Shown: positions 41,571 through 54,029 of the stretch, one piece after another
How the letters are laid out: each line of letters starts with the position of its first letter
Position numbering within the stretch: position 1 is the first letter of the stretch
Made by a program: the position numbers and the translations under genes
Source of the DNA: Vespula vulgaris
Lineage: Eukaryota; Arthropoda; Insecta; Hymenoptera; Vespidae
Reading direction: 5' to 3'
DNA: 64,000 nucleotides
NCBI RefSeq assembly: GCF_905475345.1
Contig: NC_066592.1
Coordinates: 7,483,501 to 7,547,500, forward strand
The notes under the pieces: model-generated
The model's input: the letters and a program-made list of their open reading frames with translations, nothing else
Database searches by the model: none
Told to the model about the DNA's origin: nothing

Positions 41571-42408
41571 ATAAATGATAAATATTATGTGCTTTTTTTT
41601 TCTTTTATTTTTTTAATAAAAATAGATCTTTTGTTTACTCAACAACAAAATTACCGACAGTTATTTAGACACGTATAGATATATAGATATTAACAAATTA
41701 CAGATGATGATTCTAATCAGAAGATATCTTGCATTTTGTACGTATCATAATAATCGATATAAAAATAAAAAGTATTTATTCTAATTGGTAACTTAAACTA
41801 TATAATAAGAATAAGACCATTTCAGTTTTATTGTTGTTGTTGTAATAATGGTTATTGATTAAAAATATTTAATACATAAAAAATAGTTGGCTATAAAATG
41901 TTCCGCACTATATTTAAATATATCTTATATATATATATCTCAGAAAAAATCAGAATAAAATAAAAAAAGGAATTTATTTATATTTAATACTACAGATAAA
42001 TTTCTCAGAATGTTCTGAGAAAATTTCCGATTAAATTGATTAATTTTATATTAATTAATTTTTATAAAAACTGTTGACCAACACGTTTGTTAGTATCAAA
42101 AAATTAATATTAATAGAAATAGATTTTAAATATTAAACAATATTTCAATGCATAATTTTCGTATAAATATGTTATATACACACATATAACGATTCACTCT
42201 TTTATCATTTTAATGTAAAATATTATTTTAACATTTTTCTAATATTATCTAATATTATCGAATATTTTTTGGTATTATCTATTTCTAATATCGATTATAT
42301 TTTATTAAATTTCAAGATAAACAAAAATATCAGAGATACAGAACAATATCGGAAAATTTATTTTAATCATATATTACATATGTTCTACGTTATAGAGCGA
42401 ATATTTAC

Positions 42409-42448
<40 letters not shown>

Positions 42449-43785
42449 GTATATACGTATATACATGACGATTGTTATATCACAGGTTAGATGATTAAAT
42501 TCACAAGTTTTTTTTTCTTTTTCTTTTTTTTCTTTTCTATTTTTCCATGCATACCCAACGTGCCATAACTACGGACAATGGGCTTAACATTTAACATGCA
42601 TCCAATCGCAGAAACGTTTGAAAGCAAACGAGTCGATGTAAAGAAACTGAAGCGTCGAATTGACTCGAGACACCCTATATATATATGTATATATACTACA
42701 TACATAGAGACTCGGATAGGCCGTCGATATCGTACGACCTTGCGGCATCGACCACTCTCCCATTTTCCTCTTACCTTTCTGCACACGAACAACGATGTCC
42801 TTTCATTCGCGAAAATCTCTTTTTCCATCTTTCTCTTTCTCTTTCTTTCTTTCAATTATTCGAAATTCTCATCTCGAGAACGATACGTCTCGATTGCTTT
42901 TAAAAGAAAAAAGAAAAAATAATAATAATAATTTTCGTCGAATACAATAGTAATTTTTTATATTTTATCTAATAGTTTGCTTCATTAGCATACATGTGCA
43001 TATGTACATACATATATATGTACACACACACACATATGTATATATATACATATGTAAATTTTTCATCTGCAGTAACGAAAAACATTCACAATGGTTAACA
43101 GTTAATTTATTTTTTATTATTTCCATTTTTTATTTTTTTTTTAACTTCAGTCCAAATGTATTGCAATGCAGTTATACATATGATATTGATTTTACAAAAT
43201 TTTATTTGGTGTGTATATACGTATATATTTCTACATGTTATGTATCTATAGATATGCGTATATTTACTTGAAAAAAATTGTATATATATATATACATTTA
43301 TTTATTGTTATTTATTTATTTTCATTTTTTTTTCTTTTTGATTTTTTCGTACACATATATATACATATACACTTATCTATAAAATTCGGCCAACTCGAAT
43401 ATTTATCTTTTAGTATTTCGAACACAAAATTGAAGTATGTATCTTGAATATTCTCGTACAGGAGTATTCGAAATTTTCTCTTTGCGAGAAATATTCGTTT
43501 TTTCTCTTTTTTCTCTTTTTTTTTATCCCTACGAATTCTACGTAACAACCCAAAACTTCAAATATTTCGAGCCAAACACACAAATTTCGTCTTTTTTATA
43601 CTTGTAATCAAAATTCTTTATCCCTTTGTTCTGATTTTTTTGTTTTTTTCTATTTCAACTTGTAAGAAAATACTTTATTCGATGGTTACACGATCAAAAA
43701 CAATATACCAGAAAAAGGAATAGCGAGAAAGCAAGGTTATTCTTAAAAAAAAAAAAGAAAGAAAAGTGAGATACCTCTTTCAACT
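41571..43785. other. AT-rich non-coding with an (AT)n(AC)n microsatellite
   Basis: An (AT)n tract at 42408-42426 passes into (AC)n to 42449. The segment 42545-42680 has normal complexity and ends in CTCGAGACACCCTATATA, which resembles the outer end of the foldback element at 28849 on the opposite strand, so it may be a solo end of a related repeat. Frames at 42487-42922 are low-complexity or unrecognised. Confidence 0.45.
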
Positions 43786-44345
43786 ATTCTATACATAGAG
43801 TCTAATGATAGAATAAAAAAAATGGAGAAAAAACAGAAAAAAAACAAAATCAAAAATAAAATATATTAAAGAGAAGATATATACTAAGAAAATAACGTAA
43901 TAAATAGTCAAGTAATTTAAAAGTATTTCAACGAAAATGAAATAAAACGATTTGATATATTTTATCGGTACAGTCATAATCATATATAAGTTGGAAAAAT
44001 AATTAAAAATAAAAAAATAAAAAGAAAAAACCGCAAGGTGTATACTAAATATGTACCAAATAGTTGACGCGTACTATTTCGATAAAAATGAAACGAAATA
44101 ATTCGAGATATTTATAATCAAACCAATCAAAATCCAATAGATAAATTAGAAAAAAAAGACGATACTATGTATAAAAAAAAAGAAAGAAAACAAGATAACA
44201 TAATAAATATATAACTGAGTAATTAACACGTGGAGAGGAACATATGTCGAACGAAAAATGATACGAAAGTAATACGAGATATATTTAAAAACGAGCTAAT
44301 TGCGATAGGAATAAATCCGAGAAATAAAATCAAAAAAAAAAAAAA
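43786..44345. repeat. Degenerate tandem repeat, about three units of 150-170 bp
   Basis: Related blocks recur: TTCAACGAAAATGAAATAAA (43926), TTCGATAAAAATGAAACGAA (44078) and GTCGAACGAAAAATGATACG (44245). Each is followed by a TTTGATATATTTTA / TTCGAGATATTTATA / TACGAGATATATTTA segment and preceded by an A-rich and a TATACTAA-type segment. The copies have diverged considerably. Confidence 0.6.
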
Positions 44346-44615
44346 AAGAAAGGAAAAGTAAAAAAAGAGAAAGAGGGAAACAAAGAAAAGGAAGAGAGAA
44401 AAGAACAAAGAAGAAGAAGAAAAGGAAAAACTAGGCAAATAAAAATTAAGACAAAATAAATAAATAAAAAAAAAGATCTTCTCTTACGAGCTAACAACGT
44501 ATGCCAACATACGTTTTATGCTAACAAGAATACGTATACAAAGTAAAAGACAGAGATATAGATAGCCAGAGAGTAAAGAGATAGAGAGAAAGAGTTGACT
44601 ACAATACTTATATTT
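44346..44615. other. Purine-rich non-coding
   Basis: Long GA/A-rich tract (44335-44460, AAAGAAAGGAAAAG type) followed by normal-complexity sequence and a short GA tract at 44571-44593. Confidence 0.6.
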
Positions 44616-44650
44616 ATATGTGTGTGTGTGTGTGTGTGCGCGCGCGCTCG
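44616..44650. repeat. (GT)n(GC)n alternating purine-pyrimidine tract
   Basis: TG repeats (44619-44638) run straight into CGCGCGCGC (to 44647), about 30 bp of uninterrupted purine-pyrimidine alternation, the sequence type most prone to form Z-DNA. Confidence 0.85.
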
Positions 44651-45067
44651 CGTGCAGTAGATATCGCAAGAGGATGAAGTATCTACGTCGTCGGGGTGGT
44701 TACGGTGCCGACGAGGGTGGCTAGATGGCGACATCGAGGGGAGGCTCGTACGGATACGAGGGAGGTTGAGAGGAAGAGAAGTTGGGAGAAAGAGGACGAG
44801 GGGCAGGTGGTGGTGGGTCGAGAGGTGCGCGCTTCCGTTCAACTATGAACATCGGTGAAACGTCAGTTACCTCGCGACGATCCCTCCGTGAGGGTTTAAT
44901 ACGTTCGAGTTATTTCGTGTTACCACAATAACCAGACTTTGTTCTACTCGTCCCTGCAATTTCATTCTCGAGTACGGTTTCTATCTCTCTTTCTCTCTAT
45001 CTGTCTCTCCTTTTATTATAATTTTTAACTCTTTATTATCATCTCTATCTCTTTCTATTTTATTTTT

Positions 45068-45110
<43 letters not shown>

Positions 45111-45202
45111 TATCATCTATATCTTTGTCTATCTTTCTTTTCATCTCTCTTTTTTTCTCTCCCTTTCTCTCTGTTTATAATTTATCTTTATCTCTATCTT
45201 CA

Positions 45203-45235
<33 letters not shown>

Positions 45236-45560
45236 ATTTTTATCCTTGTCTTTTTCTTTTTCTCTTGATCTTTTGCTCTTTCTCCGTTTAGTTGTCTCTC
45301 TTTATCTTCATCTTTATTACTATCTCCAACCCTTTTTCTTTTCTCAGAAACACCATTTATGTTCGATTTCTTTAGTTCGATAGTTTCTCCACTTTATTTT
45401 AATATATTTCTTTCTTGAATTGCATCGAATTTCTCAGAAATCTTTTTATTTATTTTATGTTTCAAGTTACGGATCGTCATTCAACGGAATTGTGCGTTTA
45501 TTTTTCGATCAGAATAATTCGTATACGTTACGATAGTGCTTCTCGGTAAGTGTCCGACGA
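44651..45560 (+). promoter_or_regulatory. GC-rich island, candidate alternative promoter / 5'UTR exon
   Basis: From 44640 to about 44960 the sequence is far richer in GC than its surroundings (GTCGTCGGGGTGGTTACGG, GGGGCAGGTGGTGGTGGGTC). It contains an initiator-like CGTCAGTT at about 44860. A CT-rich segment with (CT)n at 45068-45108 and 45205-45233 follows, and then a strong donor-like TCGGTAAGTG at about 45544. This could be an alternative first exon of the gene starting at 33427 or of another gene. No start codon with coding character is evident. Confidence 0.4.
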
Positions 45561-47712
45561 TCAGAAGAAAAGGGAAACGTCAATCTCTTTTCTTGAGTGT
45601 CACGATGTGTGTGCTGTTAACGTCGTTATTATTGTTCTTGACATTAACGTTAATGTTTAAATCTACTTTGTGTAATTGTGTGATTCTGAGGGCGACGTGA
45701 CTTTTTTTCTCTTTCTTTATTTTTCTCTATTTCTCTCTTTTTCTCACCGATGTTAAATCGTTTTATCGGAATCGTAGTCGATAGAGAGTGAAGATCATCG
45801 TTTAAAATGATGCTTCTTCCTCGACTTGGAAAATTCGCATAATCGAGATTATCATGAGAGTTAGGATTTAAGATGTTGATTCCGAGCTGATAAGTTTGGT
45901 ATTAGCTCGATTAGATCGTGAGGCTATTTCTGAAGAATACGACTAATTATATGACGTTCCAAGATTTACACTGATTGCTATGAGTTTTTTTTCTTTTTTT
46001 TCTATTTCTTTTTTGTTTAAATTAACGTTACTTGCATCATGAAATCGATGATGACATCTTAATTTGTTATTAAAGTAACGATATTTCCGTAGAACTTTTT
46101 CTTTTTTTTTATTTGACTCGAGAACATATAATCGATAAATAAGTTCAGTAATTAAAAGATGATTTAAATATGAAACTGGTTACATCTGTTTATGTATGTA
46201 TGTATGTATGTAAGTATGTATGTCTGTATATCTGCCTGTCTGTCTGTATGTATGTATGTATGTGTTTTTAATTGGAAGAAGTCTTGTACATTATTAATTA
46301 TATATTATACATTAAGATAAAGATACATGAGCATATTTTTTTCAATTGATCGAACGATTGCCTCTCTCTCTTTCTCTCTCTCCCTTTCTTTCTCTTTATT
46401 TCTTTTTCTAATTTCGATTATCTTATAACGCGTGTTGCACACATAATTCGTGTTTGTTAAAGGTGATTATTTAGATGTACCTCGATTAAATAGAGATTAA
46501 CTTACAGTGCGATGGTCGGTACGATAAAAACGATTTCCACGTCGCACTACTGCCAATTATGGCGTCTGCGATAATCATCGTCGTTTCCACGAGGGAGAGC
46601 ATGCCCTTATTAACTTGTGTAAAACGTCGAGATTCTTTTAAGTTACATACTCATATGTTCGGGTATTTCCGTTTAAGATATTCGCCTAAAGGAAGAATAT
46701 AATGATTTCTTTTTTAGTCCTTTTCTTTTTTTCCTAAGTCGTCGGATCATAAATCTTACAAATAATGTTTCGTTTTTTTTTCTCTCTCTTTATTTCTCTT
46801 TCTTTCTTTCTATCTTTTATAATTTCCTAATTTACGTTGTAGATTAGCGCCAAGTGCACATTTCTATCGAATTATCTCTATACTCGACTCGCTATTATGC
46901 TTTCAATCTTCCTAATGGTTCGTTTAATGCAAGTTTCATACTAACGATGTAAGTTTCATTGGAATTAACACGAGAAGCGGCTAAATGTCTTGTTTCTAAT
47001 GGAATCTATATATGTAGATTTGATTCAGCGGGATGTTGCGTTACGTAATAAAATAGAAAGAAGAAAACAATAATAAAACAAGAATAAGAAGAAGATAATA
47101 CAAATATAAAAAAGAGTTTTGCGTTGTTTAAAAGTATCGATTTGTTTTCTTTTTATTATTATTTAAAATTGCATTCCATTCGTTCATTTATTGCTTAGGT
47201 ACTTTTTTTTAGAGAAATTCTTAGAGAGAGAGGGGGAGGGAAATTTGCATATATTATACTATGTTCACATAGTTATTGAATTTTTCGAAGATGTTTTATA
47301 CCTAGATCTTGCGAATTATTATATCATATTATTATGTATTGTTTCATCCGCGAGTTCCATCTTCTTGAACGATAACTTTAAAAGACTTACTATTCGAAGA
47401 TAAAGTTTATTTTCTTCTTTATTTCTTTATCGCAAAGATGCGAAATTGTGAGTCGAACGTGCCGATAGTCTAAGAACAACGTGTCTTTTATGTACACGTA
47501 CGAGTGCCTAAATATATAGATAATAATGTAGGAAAGAGTTAGGTGAAATCGATAGAATTTTCACACACACACAGGTACGATCGTATTTTATTCATAACTG
47601 AAAATGATATTCAATTATATGTAATTATATATGAACTAAAGAAAAATGAGCAAGTAGATTTATTTAAGTGTTTGTTTATGGAAGACGATACTATTTTTTT
47701 ATTAAATTTTCA

Positions 47713-47716
<4 letters not shown>
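45561..47716. other. Non-coding with tetranucleotide repeat
   Basis: AT- and T-rich. (TATG/GTCT)n microsatellite at 46191-46263; CT-rich tracts at 46361-46405 and 46780-46815. A moderately complex block lies at 46490-46600. No exon is supported. Confidence 0.55.
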
Positions 47717-47750
<34 letters not shown>

Positions 47751-47772
47751 TAATAATAATAGTAATAATAAT
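47717..47772. repeat. (AAT)n microsatellite
   Basis: About 18 AAT units with GAT/AGT interruptions. Confidence 0.95.
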
Positions 47773-50440
47773 AGATATATAGATTTATTAATACTTTCCA
47801 TTATGAAACGAAAATCCTATTTTTTTTTCTTTTTATAGAATTGTTGAATCATCGTTGACGTAACATTTCGTTGAGTTAATAAAAAGAAACAGTAGAAAAT
47901 AATTTCATAGAAAAATTGCTTTGAAAGTGATATACGGTTGGAAACTTAAGTATGTAACTAATGTATTTCAATATTTCATATTTCTTGTGTACTTACCTAC
48001 ATATACGTATATGTCAGATAACAAAAATAAAAAAGAACAAAGATTAAATCAAAGTTTATCAAGATCAAAGAAGATAGAATTATAGTAAAAATGATTGATA
48101 TATCTATATAATTTATGAACGAAGTAATAATAATTTACGTGTCGTAAACTCGTGAATAAAAGAAATTCTTATTCGCGATAAATATTTTATATAAAAAAAA
48201 AGAAGAAAAAAGACAATTTCAATCAAAGAATAATTTATATCGATCGTATAAGATAAGAAAATATATAAATCAAACATTTGTAATTATTCCGTTCGATAGT
48301 TCCTTTTTTTTTTCTTTTTTCCTCTTTCCATCCCTCCTCTCTCAATTTAAAGAAAAAGAATAAATGTTTATAAGTGATTTAAATAATCGATAGTAATCGT
48401 TGGATTTTTAGTTTCATCGACAATTACTAATTCGTCGATTCGACGAATCATAGAAGAGAGAATCATAGAAAAGAGAAATATAAATTCGATTTTAATCGAT
48501 TGAGATTAAATCCACCAGGAAGAATGGTTGTTCCTCTTAAAAACATTTGTTCCTAGAGAGTGTGTTCACATAAATTTAATCCTTGTTGGATACCTACAAC
48601 GTTAAGCTGACTTATTCGATTACAAACGATTCCATTCGATTCGATTTGATTCGATTTGTGTGAAATTCGAAATCAAATTGATCGAAGTGAAATCCGAAAA
48701 CGAATTCGTTTAAATTTTATCAATCGATATCACATGTCTCGTGTGTATAGGTATACGTTCTTGTCAATGATTTTTTTATTTCCCTTTTTCTGTTCTTTCT
48801 TGTTTTTGTTGTTTTTCTATTTCACAATATTGTATCTCTATCTCGACGACATTTATTAATAATCTTCCATAGATATATTCCATTCAGAGTTGCTATTTCA
48901 TTTTCTGTGAAAACAAAATCACGAACGATGCGACCAAAACGTTATCGAAATAAAAATATCGAAAAGAACTTTCGTATTGGATTCGTTAAAATTTCTTCTC
49001 TCTCTCTCTCTCTTTCACTCTCTCTCTCTCTTTCTCTTTCTTTTTTTTTCTTTTTATTCTCTTTCAGAAAAATAAATGTTCATGTACGCACGAGAAGTTT
49101 AGTTTGATTTTTGTTCCAACTTTTATCTTATTATCGCCGGATGTTGAAAGTTGAAACCCGTATAACCTACGTTTGTTCAGCTTCGTAACGAAAGAACGAC
49201 TATGTATGTATATATGTAGAGATTTATCACGAAAAGCTCGTATTTACGTAGCCATTTGCATCCGTTCGCGATTCTAAAATAATCCATAACGTGGCGATTC
49301 GATTTGCAACGAAGCAAGAGATCGAACGGCTCCCACGGCGACGTTTAAATATTTTCTTGATCGGAGATATTTCGAATATCGTTATTCAATTCTTTATGCG
49401 ATAATATCACTAGACGAGTAGTGAAAGCAAAAAAGAAAAAGAAGAAGAAAGAAAATCCTGATCATTGAAAAAAACGAGATATTAATAGTTAATATTAATA
49501 AAAAATACGAAAGTTTATATAAGATATATATATATATATATCAAAGACAATTATGAATATTTTCGAATAAACATTTTGAAAATAAATAATTCATTTCTAG
49601 TTGTTGAAAATTAATGCAGATTGAATTGAAATTGTTTATTCGAATTTCGATATCCCAAAGTTGAAAGTATAATAATTCGGTTGTTATTTATTGAACTGGT
49701 TAATAAATGATATTGGAATATTATGTATTTTTTATTTAAATAAATTCAAATTTTTACTGAAATAAGGGTACATGACTAATATTCTATTTTATTACGTGTA
49801 TGTATTATTGAAATTTTAAAATAAATAACGCTGATATTACTTATTTACATATAAAATACAGAAAATGTCGACAATACTTATTGGTAAACCAAATGCTGTA
49901 TCTACATCGGAATTCTCAATAAAGAATAATGAAAATTCCGTTATTAGTTTCTGATTATATTATTGCAATTTTTGATGAAAAGATATTAACGTTGTTTCTG
50001 CAGATATAAAATGTACAAAATTCTAACATTACTTATTAATCTATTCAATATTTTGCTATATACGATTAAAAAAAATATATACATATATATAAAACAGAAA
50101 AAAGATACAAAAATACAAAGAAAGAAGAAGAAAAAGAAAGAATGAAAACAAAAGTACTAATATTAAAGTATTATTTATGTAATTATAATACAAAAAGAGG
50201 AAAAGGAAAAAATTCCGATATTACTTTTTGTCGATGCCACTATCAGCCGATAGGCATATTTCAATCAAATTATCGAATCACTGACAGATTACGAGACCAA
50301 TCTTGGATAGAAATGGAACTCCTTGCTCGTTCGTTGTTGAGAATGAAAGAGAGAAAAATAGAGAAATAGAGAAAGAAAGAAATAAATACATATATACATA
50401 CGTACATATCTACATACATACATACATATATAATCGAGAG
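47773..50440. other. AT-rich non-coding
   Basis: It has a (CT)n tract at 48999-49040, clustered ATTCGAT/TCGATT motifs at 48370-48730, and AT-rich sequence elsewhere. GC-richer normal-complexity sequence is seen at 49130-49350. Nothing coding is supported. Confidence 0.55.
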
Positions 50441-50960
50441 AGAAGAACGACCTGTATGTCGATAGAAACAGCCGGTTGATGCTGTCGAAGAGGTTGAGGA
50501 GGGTGAGGGTGAGAGTGAACGGGAAGGAGAGGGAAAGTAGGAAGTAGGAGAAAGGAGAAGAGAAGCTTTATCGCTTTTCAATCCACCACGGGTTAAGTGC
50601 GTTGGGAAAGCTCTCTTTTCTCGAATGCTCTCAGCCGTTGGATTTCTGCCAACGTTGGGGATAATAACCTTCACCTTCGTGCCCGTGCCCGAGCCCGAGC
50701 CCGAGCCCGAGCCCAAGCCCAAGCTGGAGCCCCGACCCGAGCACTTTGCATTAACGTCGAATTAAAACGATCGTTCGTCTCCTTTTCCTTTTTCCTCTTA
50801 CCTTTTACCTACCTACCTACCTATCTACCTACCTTAGCTCTCTCTCCACCCCCTTAGCCTATGTCTCAAATCCTCAACACACTTCCCTTGGCCTTTCCAC
50901 CTGTTTCTTTCTTTTCACTTTTCAAAACTCCTCGACGGCATTAGCATCGAATTCTCGTTG
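50441..50960. other. GC-rich island with hexanucleotide repeat
   Basis: It comprises GAGG-rich sequence at 50490-50570, a unique segment at 50575-50680, a (GCCCGA)n repeat at 50681-50722 and CTAC/ACCT repeats at 50808-50835. The minus-strand frame across it (50270-50722) begins with alternating Gly-Ser from the hexamer and then Ser/Pro-rich sequence. No family is recognised, so it is not called as a gene. It could be a promoter or UTR exon. Confidence 0.4.
50681..50722. repeat. (GCCCGA)n minisatellite
   Basis: Seven hexamer units: GCCCGT, GCCCGA x4, GCCCAA x2. Strikingly GC-rich for this window. Confidence 0.9.
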
Positions 50961-53323
50961 TAAACGTTGTTACGTACACGTAGATAGTTAAATAGAAAGA
51001 AGAAAAGGAAAGAAAAGGAAGTCGATTTAAAAAAGAAAAAAATATTTTTGTCCGACAATATTTATCGTTTTATTTAAGAATGTTCTCAGAAAATTTCTAT
51101 AAGTTTCCTCCCTCTCGCTCAGTTGTTCCTCTCCTCCATCCATCGAAAAGAAAAAGAATGAAAAAAGGAGATATTTACCAAGTCGAAACTGTTTAAAATC
51201 AATCCTAACGAGTTCGAGAGTACATGTCTCTGTAATAAGGGAAAGATTCTTTTCTATGAATTATAGCTTCCTTTTTTTTTAATCTTTAATGCCATAACGT
51301 GTCTTTATAGAAGGAAGTAATAAGTTATTTTTTTACGAATTAGTTGGAAATAAATGAAATTTCTTTTTTTCTTTTTGTTTATATATATCTAAATAAAACG
51401 ATAAAACGATCGACCTGTCCTTTTTTTTTCTTAAATATCGAAAGCAATTATTTTAAATAAAACGATCGACTTTTTTTTTCAATTATCAAAGGTAATATAA
51501 TATTGGGGATTTAACGTGCTATAACGAGCTATATTGAGATCTCAAAAATAATAGAAATCAAAGTCCATTGATGATCGCATAAAGTCTTCCTTCGAAATCT
51601 GTCCATTGTGTTCGAGTTAATGGATTTTTATTCGCATCCGTTAAAATTGTTCGACGACGCGAATACTCATGCGCTTGTTCGAGGTGATTCGTTTACCCGA
51701 TTATCGCGATTAACGTCGTTACGCTTACGCGCGGATTAACCCTCCTTTAACCCCGCCCTTCAAAATTTCCCGCCATCACGATTTACGCGTGTACGACAAT
51801 GTTCACAAAAAATTTTCGACAAAATTGTATTTCTCTTTGCACTCTTGCATCGATATTTTCCTTGTTTTTTTTTTCTTTTTTTACATCAACGTTACGTTTT
51901 ACGATCGTAACAAATATTTTACCAAAGGAAATTTTTCGTAGAAAACATTAATAATAATAATAATAATAATATCAATATAATAACAATATAATAATAATAG
52001 CGTGAGTGTGTAGGAGTAAAGCATAATAATCAATTACAGATATATTCTTCAAATGACATAAATATTTCCTTTATTAACACTAATAGTTATACGTCTTATT
52101 ATTAATAATAAGTTTTGAAAAACGTGATTACGGAAACACAAGAATTTCGTTTACGTTTCGAATAGTAATATTATAATATTATAAAAAGAATTATTACAGT
52201 AAAAAATGTTATACATAAAGTTATATCATTAATATCATAATATTACATAACAAAATATTTACGATATTACTATAACATTATAATAACATTATTCAATTAA
52301 TGTAAATGTTTATTATAGAAGAACCTTATCTTTTGTAATATTTACTCTCAATAATTTAATATCACATAAATGTTATCTTTATGGTTACGTGATTTCACTG
52401 TAAATCATTAATAATAATAAAAAAGAAAAAAATACAGAGAGAGAGAGAGAGAGAGAGACGAAAAGAGAAATCATTAGCTTTAGTTAATCTCGACGAGTAT
52501 CGTAATTATAATCTCTTTGAAAAAAAAAAGAAAAAAGAAAAAAAAATTAACAAAACCGTAATACCTTTTAGTCGGGATAAAAGGTGAAAGGTCTATTTTG
52601 GAAAATGTTCGTCGCTCGTTAATGGAGCATCGGTAGGAGTTGGGGATGAGGGTTTGTGAGAGGAGAGATGTAGGAGGACGAGGACAAAACGATTAAAATA
52701 TTTCTTCTCGCTCGAGGATAAACGAATGACAATGCGGAAGATCATTTGTCAATACCTGATGACGCTTAGGCTCGTGATTAATTCAATGCAGATGTTCCCA
52801 CGAACGAAAATGAAAAGTACAAAATTCCCCCTAGATTGTCGGCTATTTATCATGGATTCTTGCAAATGAATTATCGAATCTATTTTTCTTTCGTAAAATT
52901 ATCTTTTTCTTTTTTCTTTTACCAAGTGTTCGTGAAAAACCTTGTTTATCTACTATTATCAAATACGATTAATTATGATTTTTGGACTATATACGTGATT
53001 CTACGTTCTCTCGCCTGGTGAGACACTTTTATATATATATATTTTTTTATGTATATTCGTTTTTTTTTCTTCGTTTCTTTGAATTTTCTTTTCGTTTCGT
53101 TTTGTTCTTATCTTTTCTTTTTCTTTATTTAAGAATATTTTTTATATTTCTTTTTATAAAATTCAAAATCTTCAGATAGGTACTTACTTAAATAATAACA
53201 TTTTATAAATTTCTGACAATAATATATTATAAATTCTTATTCGAAATATCTCTTTTCTTATAATGCTTTTCAATATGCAAGTTAGATTATCATGATGTCA
53301 CTTTTAAAGATTTTTGAAAGAAA

Positions 53324-53327
<4 letters not shown>
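50961..53327. other. Non-coding; GC-richer block near 51.6 kb
   Basis: A block of normal complexity with many CG dinucleotides at 51640-51800 (TTACGCGCGGATTAACC, AACCCCGCCC, TTTCCCGCC) is the best regulatory candidate. AT-rich sequence with AATAAT repeats (51948-51997) and (GA)n at 52435-52458 follows. No exon is supported. Confidence 0.5.

Positions 53328-53372
<45 letters not shown>
53328..53372. repeat. (AT)n microsatellite
   Basis: About 22 uninterrupted TA units, followed by a 170-bp segment of normal complexity (53373-53545) that has no coding pattern. Confidence 0.95.
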
Positions 53373-53374
<2 letters not shown>

Positions 53375-54029
53375 ACTGTTCTTGTCTGCAAAGTGTCTTA
53401 TCAAGGATGTACGGAGTTTTAATTGCTCGACGTCAAACTCGATATCCGGTTAAGCGCTCTAATGGGATAGCTAGCGAGTAAAGGTATAATTCTGGTGAAT
53501 CAAGAAGCATCTCTAGAATCGTAGCTTTATTTGAAAGCGAGCACTACTTGGGAAATGATCTTCCATTTTGAATTACTCCTTACGTTATATTACTCAATCG
53601 GATAGTGCGAATACTCTTTGCAATGAAAATTCAAATATCACAAATTAATGAATCTTCTTTGCTTTTAATTCGATACTTATCATAAAAACATTTTCTTGCT
53701 ATTTTCCTCCCTGGAAATTATTACAAAAAGATTAATTATATGATAACTTAATGGAAAATATACGTAAAGTTGTTTAATTTCATTTTTTAAACAAATATAT
53801 TCACGTTATGTTCAAACAAAATTTTTCACTTTTCAAGTTAGAAAATGTATTATAGGTATATCAAGAATCCGTTCTGATAAGTTTGTGTTTAGTTAGATAA
53901 ATGTTTAATAAGTAACGAGAGTTGATAATCTAGACGATGTTCAAATATCGAAGTGTCTCTAAATTCGTTAGTCAATCGAAAGATAAGTGACTTAAACGTG
54001 TGCTCATCTCATAGTAATATTAAATTCGG

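Noticed and set aside
42487..42922. Overlapping 114-122-codon frames on both strands
   Set aside because: Both ends are poly-Lys or Ser/Phe simple sequence. The central part resembles no known protein and the frames lack splice partners.
50270..50722. 150-codon minus-strand frame beginning with Gly-Ser repeats
   Set aside because: The Gly-Ser part is the hexamer repeat and the rest is Ser/Pro-rich with a poly-Tyr/Val tail from TA repeats; evidence is insufficient for a gene.
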